Source of the DNA: Mucilaginibacter pankratovii
GTDB lineage: Bacteria > Bacteroidota > Bacteroidia > Sphingobacteriales > Sphingobacteriaceae
Assembly (NCBI RefSeq): GCF_014773265.1
Contig: NZ_JACWMY010000011.1
Location: forward strand, 1 to 64,000
Reading direction: 5' to 3'
DNA length: 64,000 nt
Shown one piece after another: positions 8,781 to 16,481 of the stretch. The notes under the pieces are model-generated. The model saw only the letters and a list, made by a program, of their open reading frames with translations. It searched no databases and had not been told where the DNA came from. Position 1 is the first letter of the stretch. The number at the start of each line of letters is the position of its first letter. The position numbers and the translations under genes were made by a program.

Positions 8781-9668
8781 CTATTTTATCAGTTCCTGTT
8801 TTAAATTATCTATAAACTCAAGGATGTGTTTTTTGTGGCTGTCTTCATGACGGATGGCGGCGTAATGGGTGCGGGTGAGTCCTTTAGTGCCTATCCTTAC
8901 CAGGCTAACCGCATCCGATGCCGCAAACGGTTTAAGCGCCCAAATGGGCATCGTCATGATACCCATACCGGCTTTCACCATTTCCAGCGCCACCTCGGTT
9001 AAAGGGATAGCCATTATCTCCTTTGGCTGTACTTTCTGTTCCTTTAAAAAATGCTGGTACACGGTAACGGTTTCCAGCGGGTAAGAGTGGATGATCAATA
9101 CCTCGTTGGCAAAGTCATCTGCCTGGAGGTGTTTTTTACCGCTTAAAACGTGCCCGGCGGGTACAACGGCCATCACTTCATCTTTAAACAGCTCGATATA
9201 CCTGATGCTTTTATCATTCAATGGGTCGGATGTGATGCCTACATCCAGGTCGTTATTAAGCAGCTTTTGCAATGGTTTATGCGTTGCCTCCATCACAATT
9301 TTTACGTTAAGCTTTGGGTAAAGCAGTTTCATTTTTACCATAAAGGCGGGCAGCCAATGGTAACTGGTGTAGCATTCTGTACTGATGCGGATATCGCCAA
9401 CGTGGCCCATCCGTAGATCGTTTAGTTTGGTATTGGCCAGTTCTATCTCCTCTAAAACCCGGGTGGCGGTATCATACAGTATTTTGCCTTCATCCGTAAG
9501 GATCCATTGATTTTTTGTGCGATAGAATATTTTCACGCCAATGCGCTCTTCAATATCCCTTAACTGGTGGCTCACTGCAGACTGCGTAAGGAATAATTTA
9601 TGCAACGATTTGTTGATGCCTTTTTCATCGGCAATGGTTTTTATCAGTTTTAAATGCCTTACATCCAT
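8781..9668 (-). CDS. LysR-family transcriptional regulator
   Basis: A 295-aa regulator of normal LysR length. Residues 1-60 form the winged HTH (NKSLHKLFLTQSAVSHQLRDIEERIG); from about residue 90 onward is the periplasmic-binding-protein-like effector domain. The N-terminal sequence resembles the MetR-like group, in which the HTH carries AVSHQ. It is divergent from a rhodanese gene with a 122-bp shared control region, and cotranscribed with the GNAT gene. The rhodanese gene is the likely target, which would suit a sulfur-related effector, but this is inferred from position only. Confidence 0.92.
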   Translation of the reverse strand: MDVRHLKLIKTIADEKGINKSLHKLFLTQSAVSHQLRDIEERIGVKIFYRTKNQWILTDEGKILYDTATRVLEEIELANTKLNDLRMGHVGDIRISTECYTSYHWLPAFMVKMKLLYPKLNVKIVMEATHKPLQKLLNNDLDVGITSDPLNDKSIRYIELFKDEVMAVVPAGHVLSGKKHLQADDFANEVLIIHSYPLETVTVYQHFLKEQKVQPKEIMAIPLTEVALEMVKAGMGIMTMPIWALKPFAASDAVSLVRIGTKGLTRTHYAAIRHEDSHKKHILEFIDNLKQELIK

Positions 9669-9762
9669 CCCGTAAAGTTACTGGTTTGCAAGGCTAATTC
9701 TTATGTGGATTCTTCATATGCACTTGCGCCAATTCTCATACAAATCCATAGCGGTCCCGCCC

Positions 9763-9770
9763 TACTTTTG
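9763..9770 (+). promoter_or_regulatory. Candidate Bacteroidota -7 box for rhodanese gene
   Basis: TACTTTTG matches the TAnnTTTG -7 consensus of Bacteroidota primary sigma factors and lies 20 bp before the rhodanese ATG. I do not see a good TTG -33 element at the expected distance, which would fit an activator-dependent promoter under the divergent LysR protein. Confidence 0.45.
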
Positions 9771-9790
9771 GATCATCAAAACACAAAAAA

Positions 9791-10183
9791 ATGAACACAG
9801 CGATCGATCACTATCAAAACAAATTAGCTTACGAAATGGACCCATCCGACCTGTTTGCCGCCCTTGAAGCCAACGAACAGGTTGTTGTAATTGATGCGCG
9901 GAAAAACTTCGCCTACGAGCGGGAGCGTATCCCTGGTGCCATTAACCTGCCGCACCGCGATACGAGCGCCGAAACCACTGCAAGCTTCGACAAAACAAAA
10001 CTGTACATCACTTATTGCGATGGCATAGGCTGCAATGCCTCAACCCGGGGCGCGTTACACCTGGCAAAACTTGGTTTTAACGTAAAGGAGCTTATAGGCG
10101 GCATAGAGTGGTGGAAGTTCGACGGCTACGAAACCGAGGGTACCCAAGCCAGCGCGGGTCTGGCCATTCAGTGCGCCTGCTAA
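9791..10183 (+). CDS. Rhodanese-like sulfurtransferase
   Basis: A 130-aa single-domain rhodanese, cytoplasmic. The conserved VVVIDARKNFAYERERIPGA start of the domain and the active-site loop CNASTR (C81 to R86, the Cx4R persulfide loop) are present, so catalysis is plausible. The C-terminus ends in CAC, an additional cysteine pair not found in most rhodaneses. The likely role is sulfane-sulfur transfer or detoxification. It is divergent from a LysR regulator. The ATG start follows an A-rich leader, usual for the phylum. Confidence 0.88.
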   Translation: MNTAIDHYQNKLAYEMDPSDLFAALEANEQVVVIDARKNFAYERERIPGAINLPHRDTSAETTASFDKTKLYITYCDGIGCNASTRGALHLAKLGFNVKELIGGIEWWKFDGYETEGTQASAGLAIQCAC

Positions 10184-10220
10184 CGGCATCAGCAGGTAGG
10201 CGAATTTAAATGTTTAAACA

Positions 10221-10269
10221 TTGTTCGGGCTTGTTCGGGCTGTTCGCGCTCCTTGCCGAACGCGAACAA
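10221..10269 (+). repeat. Dispersed TTGTTCGGGC repeat, copy 1
   Basis: Two tandem TTGTTCGGGC units are followed by TGTTCGCG, a short variable spacer, and CGAACGCGAAC, so that GTTCGCG and CGCGAAC can pair. The same arrangement in reverse orientation occurs at 26184-26232. Both copies are intergenic. Confidence 0.8.
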
Positions 10270-10331
10270 CCGGAAACTTTGATTTGACACGCCTTTAACT
10301 TAACGGCTTTTTAACATCCGCTTTAAATACC

Positions 10332-10339
10332 TATTTTTG
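10332..10339 (+). promoter_or_regulatory. Candidate -7 box close to the LTA-synthase-like start
   Basis: TATTTTTG is an exact TAnnTTTG match ending 7 bp before the ATG at 10347. If used, transcription would begin within a few bases of the start codon, giving a nearly leaderless mRNA. No clear -33 TTG is visible. Confidence 0.35.
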
Positions 10340-10346
10340 AGGCCCG

Positions 10347-12212
10347 ATGTTAAAAAGCATTTTTAGTTTTTGCCGATTCCTTATCTTCTGGATCGTATTT
10401 GCCATCATCACGCGTGCGGTGTTCGAGGTTTACTTTCACGAAAAGTTTACCGGCAGCACCACATACCAAATTTTGCAAACGTTTTGGTACGGCTCCCGCA
10501 TGGATGCATCCGCCGCCGGGTACATCGCGCTTATCCCCCTGCTTATTTTTGGAGTTAATTGGTTCACCAAATACCACATCAAACCTATTTGGCTGCGGGG
10601 TTATGTGTACTTTATGCTCTTCCTTATTTGCTTTATCACTATCCTCAATTTCAATATTTTCCGCGAGTGGGGAACCAAGGTGAACTTCAGGGTATTTGCC
10701 AACGTGTATAATTCCCCTTCGGAAGCTATGGCCTCTACCGGCTCTTCTCCTATAGGTATCAGTTTATCCATAGGCGCTGTGCTCCTGATCATCGGTATTA
10801 CCTTATCGCATTTTATTATTGATTATAACTTCAGGAAACCGAAAGTGCCAACCATCGCCAAGCCTTTTATTTTCCTGCTGCTGTTTGGGATCAACTTTGT
10901 TATTGTGCGCAGCGGGGTACAATTGGTGCCTCTCAGCCAAAGTTCGGTTTACTTTTCAGATAAACCCATACTTAACCAGGGCGCGCTGAATACCGAATGG
11001 AACCTGCTGCAAAACACCTTCGAAAGCGTTAAAACGCAGAGCAACCCCTACCTGTTTATGCCTGCGGCCCGTGCTACTGCGCTGGTGGATAGCATGTACG
11101 CGGTAGAAAAAGATACCACCATTCGCATCCTCAATACTACCCGCCCCAATGTGGTTATTATCCAATTGGAAAGTTTTACGGCGGACGTGATCGAATCCCT
11201 CGGCGGCGAAAAAGGCGACGCGCCGAATTTTGAGGATTTTATTAAGAACGGGGTACTATTCGATAGTATTTATGCCGCCAGCGACCGTACCGATAAGGGT
11301 ATCGTGGCTATTTTAAGCGCTTTTCCATCACAGGCTTCGCGCACCATGGTGATCGATAACTCCAAGCAGGAGCGCCTGCCGGCGGTAAGCAATGTGCTGG
11401 CCGAAAAAAGATACCATACTTCCTACTTTTACGGCGGTGAAAGCGACTTTATGAACTTTAAGGCTTATTTACTGAGCCATCATATCAGCGATATTATTGA
11501 GAAAGGGAACTTTGCCGCCAGCGAAATGAACTCGAAATGGGGGGCACACGATGATGTTGTACTGAAACGCAACATCAAATACCTAAACCAGCAATCCGAA
11601 CCCTTTTTTAGCTATATCCAAACGCTGAGCAACCACGAACCCTTCGAAGTGCCGGTGAAAGCTCACTTCCCGGGGGAGGACCTGCCCAATAAATTCCGCA
11701 GCACGGCTTATTATACCGATGCCAGCCTGAAGCAGTATTTCGACGAAGCCAAAAAGCAACCCTGGTATAAAAATACGTTGTTTATTTTGGTGGCCGACCA
11801 TGGCCACCGCCTGCCCCTCAATCACTCGGAGCCTTACGATCCGCGCAAATACCATATCCCCCTGCTGTTTTTTGGGGATGCTATAAAACCCGAATACCGG
11901 GGCAAAAAGATAAGTAAGCTGGGCAACCAAACCGATATGATCACCACCCTGCTGGCACAGATGGAACTGCCGCACAAGGAGTTCAAATGGTCGAAAAACC
12001 TGCTGAACCCGTATACCAGGGACTTTGCCTTTTTCGACTGGGATAACGGCATGGGTTTTATTTTACCGCAACAGGCGGTATCGTATGACAATGCAGGCGA
12101 GCGGGTTAGCTTCGTTAAAAACCCCAAAGCCCCCAAAGCCAAAACTGACGAGACGCTGCTATTGGGTAAAGCATTTCTACAGGAAGTGTTTACGGAGTAT
12201 ATGAAATTCTAA
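10347..12212 (+). CDS. LTA synthase-like sulfatase-fold membrane protein
   Basis: A 621-aa integral membrane enzyme of the LtaS/OpgB (MdoB) type in the alkaline phosphatase superfamily. Five N-terminal transmembrane helices (about residues 5-190) are followed by a sulfatase domain from about residue 262: VVIIQLESF (metal Glu), a nucleophile Thr in SDRTDKG, HEPFEVP, and LVADHGHRLP with metal-binding Asp/His. Family members transfer phosphoglycerol or phosphoethanolamine to an envelope glycan or lipid. Gram-negatives lack lipoteichoic acid, so here the acceptor may be a periplasmic glucan or lipid head group; this cannot be settled from sequence. It is a single gene converging on the GH125 terminator. 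Confidence 0.88.
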   Translation: MLKSIFSFCRFLIFWIVFAIITRAVFEVYFHEKFTGSTTYQILQTFWYGSRMDASAAGYIALIPLLIFGVNWFTKYHIKPIWLRGYVYFMLFLICFITILNFNIFREWGTKVNFRVFANVYNSPSEAMASTGSSPIGISLSIGAVLLIIGITLSHFIIDYNFRKPKVPTIAKPFIFLLLFGINFVIVRSGVQLVPLSQSSVYFSDKPILNQGALNTEWNLLQNTFESVKTQSNPYLFMPAARATALVDSMYAVEKDTTIRILNTTRPNVVIIQLESFTADVIESLGGEKGDAPNFEDFIKNGVLFDSIYAASDRTDKGIVAILSAFPSQASRTMVIDNSKQERLPAVSNVLAEKRYHTSYFYGGESDFMNFKAYLLSHHISDIIEKGNFAASEMNSKWGAHDDVVLKRNIKYLNQQSEPFFSYIQTLSNHEPFEVPVKAHFPGEDLPNKFRSTAYYTDASLKQYFDEAKKQPWYKNTLFILVADHGHRLPLNHSEPYDPRKYHIPLLFFGDAIKPEYRGKKISKLGNQTDMITTLLAQMELPHKEFKWSKNLLNPYTRDFAFFDWDNGMGFILPQQAVSYDNAGERVSFVKNPKAPKAKTDETLLLGKAFLQEVFTEYMKF

Positions 12213-12213
12213 A

Positions 12214-12245
12214 AACAAAAAAAGCCCCGGGAACCACCCCGGGGC
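12214..12245 (-). terminator. Terminator of the GH125 gene
   Basis: GC-rich stem with arms 12224-12231 and 12238-12245 (GCCCCGGG and complement) and a six-base loop. On the minus strand it is followed by TTTTTTTGTTTTT, a good U-tract. It begins about 175 bp after the GH125 stop and almost touches the stop of the convergent LTA-synthase-like gene. Confidence 0.85.
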
Positions 12246-12420
12246 GCGGCGCTCCCCAATCAAAAAAGCGCCGTTGAACCAACTAATCAATCATTTCTTA
12301 AGCCCGGTATACAGGGTGTCCAATTTTACTGGTAAGGTCGCGGATATTGCTGCACAAAATGCCATGGTACAGCCCGGTACCATTAAAATGATATTCTTTT
12401 CATAGATATATTGCTAATTG

Positions 12421-13833
12421 TTAAACCAGTAGCCGGGGCTTAGTAGTATAGGTTTCCCAAAGCAGTTCGCCAAACAGCGTGTTGGCCCAGGCAAACCATT
12501 TACGGGTGAAATTCTTCGCGTCGTTTTTGTTGAAAGATTCGTGCATAAAGCCGGTACCGCCATGCGTTTTACGCAATTGTTCAATAGCAGTCTTTATTTC
12601 GGCATCGTTATTACTGGTTAAAGCCAGCACGGTAATGCTTATTGGCCATATCATATCCTTACCTGCATGCGGGCCGCCAATGCCTTCGCCAGCCGTTCCT
12701 TTAAAAAAGAAGGGATTATTGAGCGACCACAGCATTTTGCGGGTATTGATGTAAACCGGGTCGGTGTTTTTAATGGCATCCAGGTAAGGCATAGCTAATA
12801 AGCTCGGCACGTTGGCATCATCCATCAGGTTAAAGCTGCCGAAACCATTTACCTCGTAAGCGTAAACTTTGCCGTATTGCGGGGTGTTGATCACGGCATG
12901 TTTTTTCAGGGCGGCATTCACCTCGTTGCTTAAGGCAAGTAGTTCTGCCGATAGCGCGGTGTCTTTCAGTATAGTTCTCACCATTTCTGATGCTTGCTTC
13001 AGGCTTACCACCGCGAAAAAGTTGGATGGGATAAGGTAGGAGTAAACCGTAGCATCATCGCTCGGGCGGAAGGAGGAACATATCAAACCAACCGGTTTTA
13101 CCGGATAGCCAAAGCCGTTCATCGGCACGCCATCTGTTGCCCACGATGTTTTACGCTGGAACGAGTATGGCCCGTCGTTGTGCTTGCGCTGCTGTTCTTT
13201 AAAGGTTTTTAAAACGTTTTGGATGGCCTTTTTCCAGTTGGCATCAAAGGGCGACGTATCACCGGTTAATTTCCAGTATTTATAGGCCAGGCGGATGGGG
13301 TAGCAAAGCGAATCGATCTCCCACTTACGCTCGTGCAGGCCCGGTTTCATTTTGGTCACATCGTCCTTCCACTCGCTTTCCTTGGTGGTATCATCGTAAA
13401 AAGCGTTTGCGTACGGGTCGAAATTGATGCACCTTGTTTGGCGGTTGATAACACCGGCCACCAGGTTTTTCAGTTCAGCGTCTTTATTAATAAAAGAGAT
13501 GTAGGGCCAAACCTGGGCGCTGCTGTCGCGCAGCCACATGGCATCAATATCACCGGTTATCACATAAGTATCCGGCCTGCCGTTTTCTACTTTATAGGTT
13601 ACCGTAGTATCCAGCGTGTTGGGGAAACAGTTCTCAAACAGCCAGCCCAGTTCGGGGTTCTTCACTTTCGCTTTAAACTCCTTTATTGCTGCCTCTACCG
13701 CTTTGCTGGTAAATTTGCGATGCGATGCCGGCACCCTTACTACGGGATACGCGTCTGCGGCAAGCGATAGCTTGCTCATTAAAACACCTGCGCCTAACAG
13801 GGCCGTGCTGCCTATAAATTGCCTTCTTTTCAT
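12421..13833 (-). CDS. GH125 exo-alpha-1,6-mannosidase
   Basis: A 470-aa glycoside hydrolase of family 125 (metal-independent alpha-mannosidase, DUF1237). The family signature GDIDAMWLRDSSAQVWPYI is present around residue 95, with the CYPIRLAYKYWK, GGPHAGKDMIWPISI and GFMHESF segments of the (alpha/alpha)6 barrel. The N-terminus KRRQFIGSTALLGAGVLMS has a twin-arginine motif, so Tat export of folded enzyme to the periplasm is likely. GH125 enzymes release mannose from alpha-1,6-linked mannan ends, complementing the GH76 endo-enzyme upstream. A terminator-like hairpin and a repeat separate it from GH76, so it may be a separate transcription unit. Confidence 0.93.
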   Translation of the reverse strand: MKRRQFIGSTALLGAGVLMSKLSLAADAYPVVRVPASHRKFTSKAVEAAIKEFKAKVKNPELGWLFENCFPNTLDTTVTYKVENGRPDTYVITGDIDAMWLRDSSAQVWPYISFINKDAELKNLVAGVINRQTRCINFDPYANAFYDDTTKESEWKDDVTKMKPGLHERKWEIDSLCYPIRLAYKYWKLTGDTSPFDANWKKAIQNVLKTFKEQQRKHNDGPYSFQRKTSWATDGVPMNGFGYPVKPVGLICSSFRPSDDATVYSYLIPSNFFAVVSLKQASEMVRTILKDTALSAELLALSNEVNAALKKHAVINTPQYGKVYAYEVNGFGSFNLMDDANVPSLLAMPYLDAIKNTDPVYINTRKMLWSLNNPFFFKGTAGEGIGGPHAGKDMIWPISITVLALTSNNDAEIKTAIEQLRKTHGGTGFMHESFNKNDAKNFTRKWFAWANTLFGELLWETYTTKPRLLV

Positions 13834-13854
13834 AGATATGTATGTAATTATCCG

Positions 13855-13896
13855 GGTAAAAAATCTTCCGGGAAAATTACTTAAATCCCGGAAGAT
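13855..13896 (-). terminator. Terminator-like hairpin between GH76 and GH125
   Basis: A perfect 11-bp stem has arms 13863-13873 and 13886-13896 with a 12-base AT loop; on the minus strand it is followed by six T residues. It should end transcripts that come from the SusC-SusD-SusE-GH76 operon, only 30 bp before the GH125 start, leaving GH125 to readthrough or its own promoter. Confidence 0.75.
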
Positions 13897-13947
13897 AGTT
13901 CTCCTTATTTAAAATATGCCTGCGGGCTTTAATCGCGCCGCGAATTT

Positions 13948-14057
13948 ACTCACCCCCAACCCCTCTCTCCTGCGGAAAGAGGGGAGTTTTATTTTCCTTT
14001 TTAAACCCTCTTTGCGAAGCAGAGAGGGTCGACAAGCGGAGCGATGTCGGGGTGAGT
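13948..14057. repeat. 110-bp palindromic repeat element
   Basis: Begins with ACTCACCCC and ends with GGGGTGAGT, a terminal inverted repeat. Inside are two further short inverted repeats: CCCTCTC...GAGGGG (13960-13986) and CCCTCTTTGCGAAGCAGAGAGGG (14006-14028). A second ACTCACC follows at 14059-14065. No reading frame is conserved. The structure resembles a non-autonomous MITE or REP-type dispersed element of Bacteroidota genomes; family membership is from general recollection. Confidence 0.7.
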
Positions 14058-14078
14058 CAACTCACCGAGCGACAATAT

Positions 14079-15239
14079 CTAAAAGACCCCTGCAGCCTTC
14101 AACTTCGCCGCGGCTTCTATCATCGTAACACCACTTATTTGCGTGGTAAGGTCGACGGTTGCAGGCGGTGCCGATTTCCAATCCGGACTCACCCTCATAT
14201 CCGGGCGACTGATCCCTTTTACAAACAGCGTTTGCGCGTTGTATTTTAAAAACTTAACGTAAGCATCTTTATTAGACGGCGTGATATCGGGGCTTTGCGT
14301 TAGCAAGGTAAGGTATCGTACTAAAATACCTTTAAACAAACCGCCGTCGCCCTGCCCTTCCGAGCGCAGCAAGCCACCCGGGGAGATATCGGTATCTACG
14401 ATGGTAGCGCTGGCGTTACGGGTTGCATCGGCCAGGTAGCTTGCATCCTTGGTTACGTTATACAATTCCAAAGCCGCACCTATATAAACACCCTGGTTGT
14501 AGGTGAATTCGTTTTTGCTGATCTGCCCGTCGTGGTTCCCGTTGATGCCATCCCAAATGATACCTGTTGCGGGATCTACCAGGGTAGCTTTCATCCAGGT
14601 GTACAGTTCTTTAGCCAGCGCCAGGTCTGCTGCGTTATTTTTTAAGCGATACAAGCGACAGGCAAAAATAATGGCGGGCGCGTTTGCCGGGGTGTTCTTA
14701 TAATCCAGCTGGCTTTTGCGCCAGGCTATACCACCACCCTGATTGGTGTTTACGCCGGTTTTAATATCCGTCCACAAAATATTGGCGGCATCCAGGTAAT
14801 CGTTATCGTTGGTTAGCTCGTAGGCGCGCAGGCTTGCCAGTGCCAGCCATTCCATATCATCATAATACTCATTCTGATATTTGTTACCGTTGGTAATGCG
14901 GGTACCGTTCAGCAAGGATTTCATCCTTTGCTTGTATATCTCGTTCTTGGTGCGCTCGTAAGCGTCGGTAAAAGCATCCAGCGTGTGCGCCTGCGGCCAG
15001 TAGTTGTAATTGGTGTTACCACCGTTATCCTGCTTAAAATAGTTGCCGTTGGCCGATATGTAGTTGTTATACGTAGCGGTTTGCAGCGAATCGGCTGTTT
15101 CGGCCCAGGTGTAGTTGATAACCACCGCCGCCTTGTTGCCATACAGCGGGAAAGGCTTATCCTTGAGGCACGATGTGAGCATTAACGGCACTATCGCCGT
15201 TAGCGCCAGTTTGCCTATATGTTGGGTAATATTTTTCAT
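14079..15239 (-). CDS. GH76 endo-alpha-1,6-mannanase lipoprotein
   Basis: A 386-aa lipoprotein of glycoside hydrolase family 76. From the ATG at 15239 the signal peptide ends in LMLTSC (C24); the frame stays open 12 codons upstream, but that extension would bury the signal. The catalytic Asp pair lies in YYDDMEWLAL (D127, D128), and the (alpha/alpha)6 features YWPQAHTLDAF, GGIAWRKSQ and FTYNQGVYIGAALELY are present. The enzyme should cut the alpha-1,6-mannan backbone of fungal mannan at the cell surface and feed SusC/SusD. Downstream of the SusE-like gene, separated by a strong hairpin. Confidence 0.93.
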   Translation of the reverse strand: MKNITQHIGKLALTAIVPLMLTSCLKDKPFPLYGNKAAVVINYTWAETADSLQTATYNNYISANGNYFKQDNGGNTNYNYWPQAHTLDAFTDAYERTKNEIYKQRMKSLLNGTRITNGNKYQNEYYDDMEWLALASLRAYELTNDNDYLDAANILWTDIKTGVNTNQGGGIAWRKSQLDYKNTPANAPAIIFACRLYRLKNNAADLALAKELYTWMKATLVDPATGIIWDGINGNHDGQISKNEFTYNQGVYIGAALELYNVTKDASYLADATRNASATIVDTDISPGGLLRSEGQGDGGLFKGILVRYLTLLTQSPDITPSNKDAYVKFLKYNAQTLFVKGISRPDMRVSPDWKSAPPATVDLTTQISGVTMIEAAAKLKAAGVF

Positions 15240-15252
15240 TTGTTTGATGTTA

Positions 15253-15283
15253 AGTCCCGGTTTGCCGATGGCCAACCGGGACT
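15253..15283 (-). promoter_or_regulatory. Intercistronic hairpin before GH76
   Basis: Perfect 10-bp arms 15253-15262 and 15274-15283 (AGTCCCGGTT and complement), extended inward by GCC/GGC past one mismatch to leave a three-base loop. There is no T-tract on either side. It sits between the SusE-like stop and the GH76 start within one operon, which suggests an mRNA processing or stability element or an attenuator, not a full terminator. Confidence 0.65.
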
Positions 15284-15302
15284 GGTGAACACAATACCTT
15301 AA

Positions 15303-16442
15303 TTAGTTAACCTTAACCGAATGGGTGTAAGCACCTGATGCACCACTAAAATCCACCTTAATATCTGCTGTTTTGTTATCGGCTGCGCCGGTGAATTTAA
15401 AGCTGTAATCGTACTGCGAATTGTTAACAGGCACCATATAAAAATACGATGGTGCTGTACCCGCGTCCGGGCGGTTGTTATCAGAATTGGTACTGCCGTA
15501 ATATTGGGTGGTAGTTGCACCGGCTGCATCCTTAAACGTAAAACGGAATTTATAACGCTCATCACGCCCCCATGATTCCTGGTGGAACACGATAGAAGCG
15601 CCATCAATTTCCCATACGCCCGCTGCTTTGTAAGGCAGGTCGAACCAGATCTTATTATCAGCAGCAAACCATAAGCCTACCGATACTACCTCGGTAGTTT
15701 TAAAGGAAGCTACGTTAAAGTCAAGCTCTATCCGCTGTACTTTAGTAGCGCCGGTTACGGTAGTGTTGCCTTCTTCGGTTAGTTTGGTGCCGTCGTATGA
15801 GTAGGTCGACGGCGTGCCTGTGTTACGATCTGCAAAGTGGTAGGTGCCGGCTTTTAACGAGGTGAACGCTTCGAATTTACCGGGAGCGGTCAGCTTTAAT
15901 TTGATGGCCTTAGACAGATCCTCGCCACCTTCTGTAGCTGTACCGGTGAGGTATAGTTCGGTTGGGATATCAGTAAACCCTGCCGGGCGCTGGATCTCTA
16001 CCGTACGGATCTGGGTTGATTTTTGTACGTTGATGCCCTTTGATGACATCACCGTCCAGATCACTTTGCCCGATTCCTGTGGTTTTACACCTGCGCTGGT
16101 AGCAATTTTGTTCAAATCGCTAAAGCTGAGGCTTAACTTGTTGTACAAGCCGTTACCATCAGATGGTGCCGAGTAAAGCGGGTGCGAGAAATCGCCGCCT
16201 TCTTTATCAAAAGCAACCTCGTATAAAACCAAGCCGTTATCTTCGGCATGTGCCTGCTCCCACTCAAAGGAAACCGCGCCCGATGCACCCGAAGCTATCT
16301 TTACAAATTTGTTGTTCTCTGGCGCGAAAAGCGTGCTTACCGCCGATACGTTTGTGTGGTTTAATGTTTTATCTTTTTTGCAGCCGGGTATTACCATTAC
16401 CGCCAAAACACAAGCCAAAAGGCTATAGAATATCTTTTTCAT
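15303..16442 (-). CDS. SusE-like outer-membrane glycan-binding lipoprotein
   Basis: A 379-aa lipoprotein (signal ending VIPGC, C21). From the ATG at 16442; a TTG four codons upstream also keeps the frame. The N-terminal SusE-type Ig-like domain follows the pattern FAPENNKFVKI...VSFEWEQAHAEDNGLVLYEVAFDKEG, then two C-terminal starch-binding-like beta modules (TELYLTGTATEGGEDLSKAIKL; KFRFTFKDAAG). Such proteins are surface glycan-binding proteins that help capture the polysaccharide; here presumably alpha-mannan. Third gene of the SusC-SusD-SusE-GH76 operon. Confidence 0.88.
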   Translation of the reverse strand: MKKIFYSLLACVLAVMVIPGCKKDKTLNHTNVSAVSTLFAPENNKFVKIASGASGAVSFEWEQAHAEDNGLVLYEVAFDKEGGDFSHPLYSAPSDGNGLYNKLSLSFSDLNKIATSAGVKPQESGKVIWTVMSSKGINVQKSTQIRTVEIQRPAGFTDIPTELYLTGTATEGGEDLSKAIKLKLTAPGKFEAFTSLKAGTYHFADRNTGTPSTYSYDGTKLTEEGNTTVTGATKVQRIELDFNVASFKTTEVVSVGLWFAADNKIWFDLPYKAAGVWEIDGASIVFHQESWGRDERYKFRFTFKDAAGATTTQYYGSTNSDNNRPDAGTAPSYFYMVPVNNSQYDYSFKFTGAADNKTADIKVDFSGASGAYTHSVKVN

Positions 16443-16481
16443 GATCTTGATCAATTAAATGTTTTTATAAATAATTAAGAA

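Noticed and set aside
10347..12212. True lipoteichoic acid synthase
   Set aside because: The surrounding genes show a Gram-negative with an outer membrane; the acceptor must be something else, so only the fold-level call is made.
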